Source: an uncultured Paracoccaceae bacterium
GTDB lineage: Bacteria; Pseudomonadota; Alphaproteobacteria; Rhodobacterales; Rhodobacteraceae
DNA: 6,264 nt
Direction: 5' to 3'
NCBI GenBank assembly: GCA_937952085.1
Contig: CALFYQ010000310.1
Span: 1 to 6,264 of the forward strand
Shown: positions 4,656-6,264 of the stretch, piece by piece
Numbering within the stretch: position 1 is the first letter of the stretch
How the letters are laid out: each line of letters begins with the position of its first letter
Made by a program: the position numbers and the translations under genes
The notes under the pieces: model-generated
What the model was told of the DNA's origin: nothing
The model's input: the letters and a program-made list of their open reading frames with translations, nothing else
Databases searched by the model: none

Positions 4656-6264
4656 GTGCGCGGTGAGCGCGGGCGCGCCTTCGCCGCGGCGCTCTGGCTC
4701 ATGGCGCTGGCGCTCGCCGGGCTGGCCGGCTGGGCCGGCGCCGGGCTGATCGAGGCGACGGGCCGGGCCTCGGCGAAGGCGGCGGTCGCCGAATGGCGCG
4801 GCTGGGCGCGGATCGAGGCCGACGGGCTGCGCCGCGCGCTCGCCGGCGAGGCGCCCTCGGAGACGGACCTGGCGGCGGCCTCCGCGGCGTTGGCGGCGGC
4901 GCCCGCGCCGGTTCCTTTCCTCGCCGCGGCGACGGAGCGGCGCGCCCGCGTCGCGGCCCCTCCGCCCGCGGCGGCGGTGGAGGCGCGGTTGGCGCTCCTG
5001 CGGGACAGGACCGGGCTCGTCCTCGCCGGGCGCGCGCCTTCGGAGGCGGCGCTCGCCGCCTTCGCGGCGCGGGTGGCGGCGCGGGCGCCGGGCCTCTCCT
5101 TCGAGGATCTGGCGCGGGCGGATGCGGCGGCGGCCGATCTCGAGCCGGCCTTCGACGCCGCGGCGGAGATCGCGGCCCTTCTCGCGCACGGATCGGTGGA
5201 GATCGGGCCGGGCCGGCTCGCGGTGGCCGGGCTGGCGGCGGGCGCGGACGAGATTTCGCGGATCGAGGCGGCGATGGGCCGCGCCGAGGCGGCCGGGTTC
5301 GCCGTGGAGGCCGATCTCGCCTCGCCGCCGGCGCCGGCGCCGGTTTTCCGCCTCCAGGTCGAGACCGGGCCGGGCGGGCGCGGGCTGATCGCCTGCTGGG
5401 CGGCGGACGAAGCCTCGGCGGCCGCGCTCTCCGCCCGGCTCGCGGCGCTCGGGCCGGGCGAGGACGGCGGCTGCGCCGCGGCGGATGGCGCGCCCGAGGG
5501 CTGGGCCGCGGCGACGGCGGCGGCGACGGATGCGCTGATGGCGTTGCCGGCTGCGGAGTTGAGCCTCGTCGGCAAGCGGCTCCGGCTCGCCGCCCGGCCG
5601 CCGACCCGCCGGCGCGCGCTCGAAGCCGCCGCCAAGGGTCTCCGCGCGGCTCTGCCTTCGGGCTACGCGCTCGCCGCCCTAGCCGGCGCGGCGACCGAGG
5701 CGGAGGCGCCGCCGACGGCCGACGCGGCGCCGCCCGGCGAGGCCGCCGCCGCGCCGCCGCTCGTCATCGCGCGCCAGGATGGGGCGCTGGTGCTTTCGGG
5801 CGGGGCGCCCGACCCGCTGATCGGCGATGCGCTGATCGCCTATCTCCGCGCTTTCGCGCCGGAACTCGACACCCGCGCCAGCTTCAGCTTCGGCGGCGAG
5901 TTCGATCCGGAATGGCGGGCCGCGGCGATGGCGGCCGCCGCCGCGACGGCGCGGCTCCAGAGCGGCGAGGCCGTGCTCGGGGCGCGGCAGGCGCGGCTCG
6001 AAGGCGCCGTCGCCGATCCGCGGGAGATCGCCGAAATCCACCGGGACTTCGCCGGCGGCGTCGGGCCGGCGCGCGCCGCTTCGACGCGGCTTCGCGTCTC
6101 GCCCTGGCGTCTCGCGGCGGCGGAGCCCCTGCCGCCGGCCCGCTGCGCCGATGCTCTGGCGCAGGTCGAGCGGGCGGCGCCGCTCCGCTTTCCGCCGGGA
6201 GAAACGGCGCTGCCGCCCGAAAGCGGGACGACGATCTCCCGGCTCGTCCTCGTTCTCGGGCGCT
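4656..6264 (+). CDS. OmpA-family envelope protein with N-terminal anchor and BON-like modules (partial, 3' end missing)
   Basis: An uninterrupted frame of 536 codons runs off the right edge. It starts with a short basic segment (MRGERGR) and a hydrophobic span (about 8-32), a signal anchor or uncleaved signal, so the rest is probably periplasmic. The body has several alpha/beta units resembling BON domains: a strand ending in L-x-G-x-A-P followed by an alanine-rich helix. The clearest are AGEAPSETDLAAASAAL (63-79) and AGRAPSEAALAAFAARV (124-140), with further candidates near 180-207, 302-333, 375-397 and 435-462. A proline/alanine linker lies at 346-367. Residues 494-536 (PARCADAL... then LRFPPGETALPPES) match the run-in and first strand of an OmpA-like peptidoglycan-binding domain, whose binding residues would follow outside the window. 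Long proteins of this layout are, from memory, common in Rhodobacterales and of unproven role, probably linking inner membrane and cell wall. The start is GTG 4656, set by GGGAG. Confidence 0.85.
   Translation, partial: MRGERGRAFAAALWLMALALAGLAGWAGAGLIEATGRASAKAAVAEWRGWARIEADGLRRALAGEAPSETDLAAASAALAAAPAPVPFLAAATERRARVAAPPPAAAVEARLALLRDRTGLVLAGRAPSEAALAAFAARVAARAPGLSFEDLARADAAAADLEPAFDAAAEIAALLAHGSVEIGPGRLAVAGLAAGADEISRIEAAMGRAEAAGFAVEADLASPPAPAPVFRLQVETGPGGRGLIACWAADEASAAALSARLAALGPGEDGGCAAADGAPEGWAAATAAATDALMALPAAELSLVGKRLRLAARPPTRRRALEAAAKGLRAALPSGYALAALAGAATEAEAPPTADAAPPGEAAAAPPLVIARQDGALVLSGGAPDPLIGDALIAYLRAFAPELDTRASFSFGGEFDPEWRAAAMAAAAATARLQSGEAVLGARQARLEGAVADPREIAEIHRDFAGGVGPARAASTRLRVSPWRLAAAEPLPPARCADALAQVERAAPLRFPPGETALPPESGTTISRLVLVLGR

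Noticed and set aside
4389..5189. An N-terminal extension of the unknown basic protein, since its frame stays open to 5189, including an ATG near 4602.
   Set aside because: The upstream translation is low-complexity R/G/A/P sequence, and most of it lies antisense to the OmpA-family gene. Composition becomes protein-like only from the methionine at 4388.
4385..5635. A 416-codon minus-strand open frame opposite the OmpA-family gene.
   Set aside because: The translation is almost entirely A, S, R, P and G with no domain signature. The plus-strand frame shows an anchor, BON-like repeats and an OmpA run-in, so this is its shadow.
1..6264. A search by eye for mobile elements, defence or toxin-antitoxin genes, CRISPR arrays, tRNAs and riboswitches.
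   Set aside because: No transposase, integrase, repeat array, cloverleaf-like sequence or recognisable riboswitch core was found. Base composition is uniform across the window, so there is no sign of recent transfer.

Overview
The window is a very GC-rich stretch of bacterial chromosome with nearly every third codon position G or C. The gene families present suggest an alphaproteobacterium, most likely Rhodobacteraceae or a close relative: a heparinase-like protein, class 2 pyrD coupled to a DUF952 gene, a putidaredoxin-reductase-type flavoprotein, and a long OmpA-family protein with an N-terminal anchor and BON-like modules. The lineage is inferred from gene content; no rRNA or other marker is present. 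I see no insertion sequence, tRNA, CRISPR array, integrase, phage gene or recognisable defence system. It reads as ordinary chromosomal backbone with a few poorly characterised genes.

Layout, left to right. (1) Minus strand, 1-222: the first 74 codons of a probable heparinase II/III-family protein, cut by the window edge and preceded by a fair sigma-70-like promoter at 261-289. (2) Minus strand, 335-1725: a two-gene unit, a DUF952 gene then pyrD, joined by a GTGA stop/start overlap. PyrD is the quinone-dependent dihydroorotate dehydrogenase of pyrimidine synthesis. (3) Plus strand, 1783-2586: a beta-hydroxyacid dehydrogenase of the 3-hydroxyisobutyrate dehydrogenase superfamily, divergent from DUF952 across only 57 bp. 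(4) Plus strand, 2673-2849: a 58-residue single-span membrane protein too short for many annotation pipelines. (5) Minus strand, 2865-4388: a 100-residue basic protein of unknown function, then, 9 bp on, an FAD/NADH ferredoxin-type reductase that converges on the small membrane gene with a 15 bp gap. (6) 4389-4655: a divergent intergenic region with one imperfect GC-rich inverted repeat. (7) Plus strand, 4656 to the end: the first 536 codons of an envelope OmpA-family protein, cut off just as its peptidoglycan-binding domain begins.

The genes do not form one pathway. The best-supported functional units are DUF952-pyrD and the unknown protein-reductase pair. The most interesting points are the altered substrate-binding loop of the dehydrogenase, the conserved-looking polar residues of DUF952 next to pyrD, the reductase without a visible ferredoxin, the repeated BON-like modules in the OmpA-type protein, and the two small unrecognised proteins. 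I did not find convincing evidence of a new multi-gene system here.
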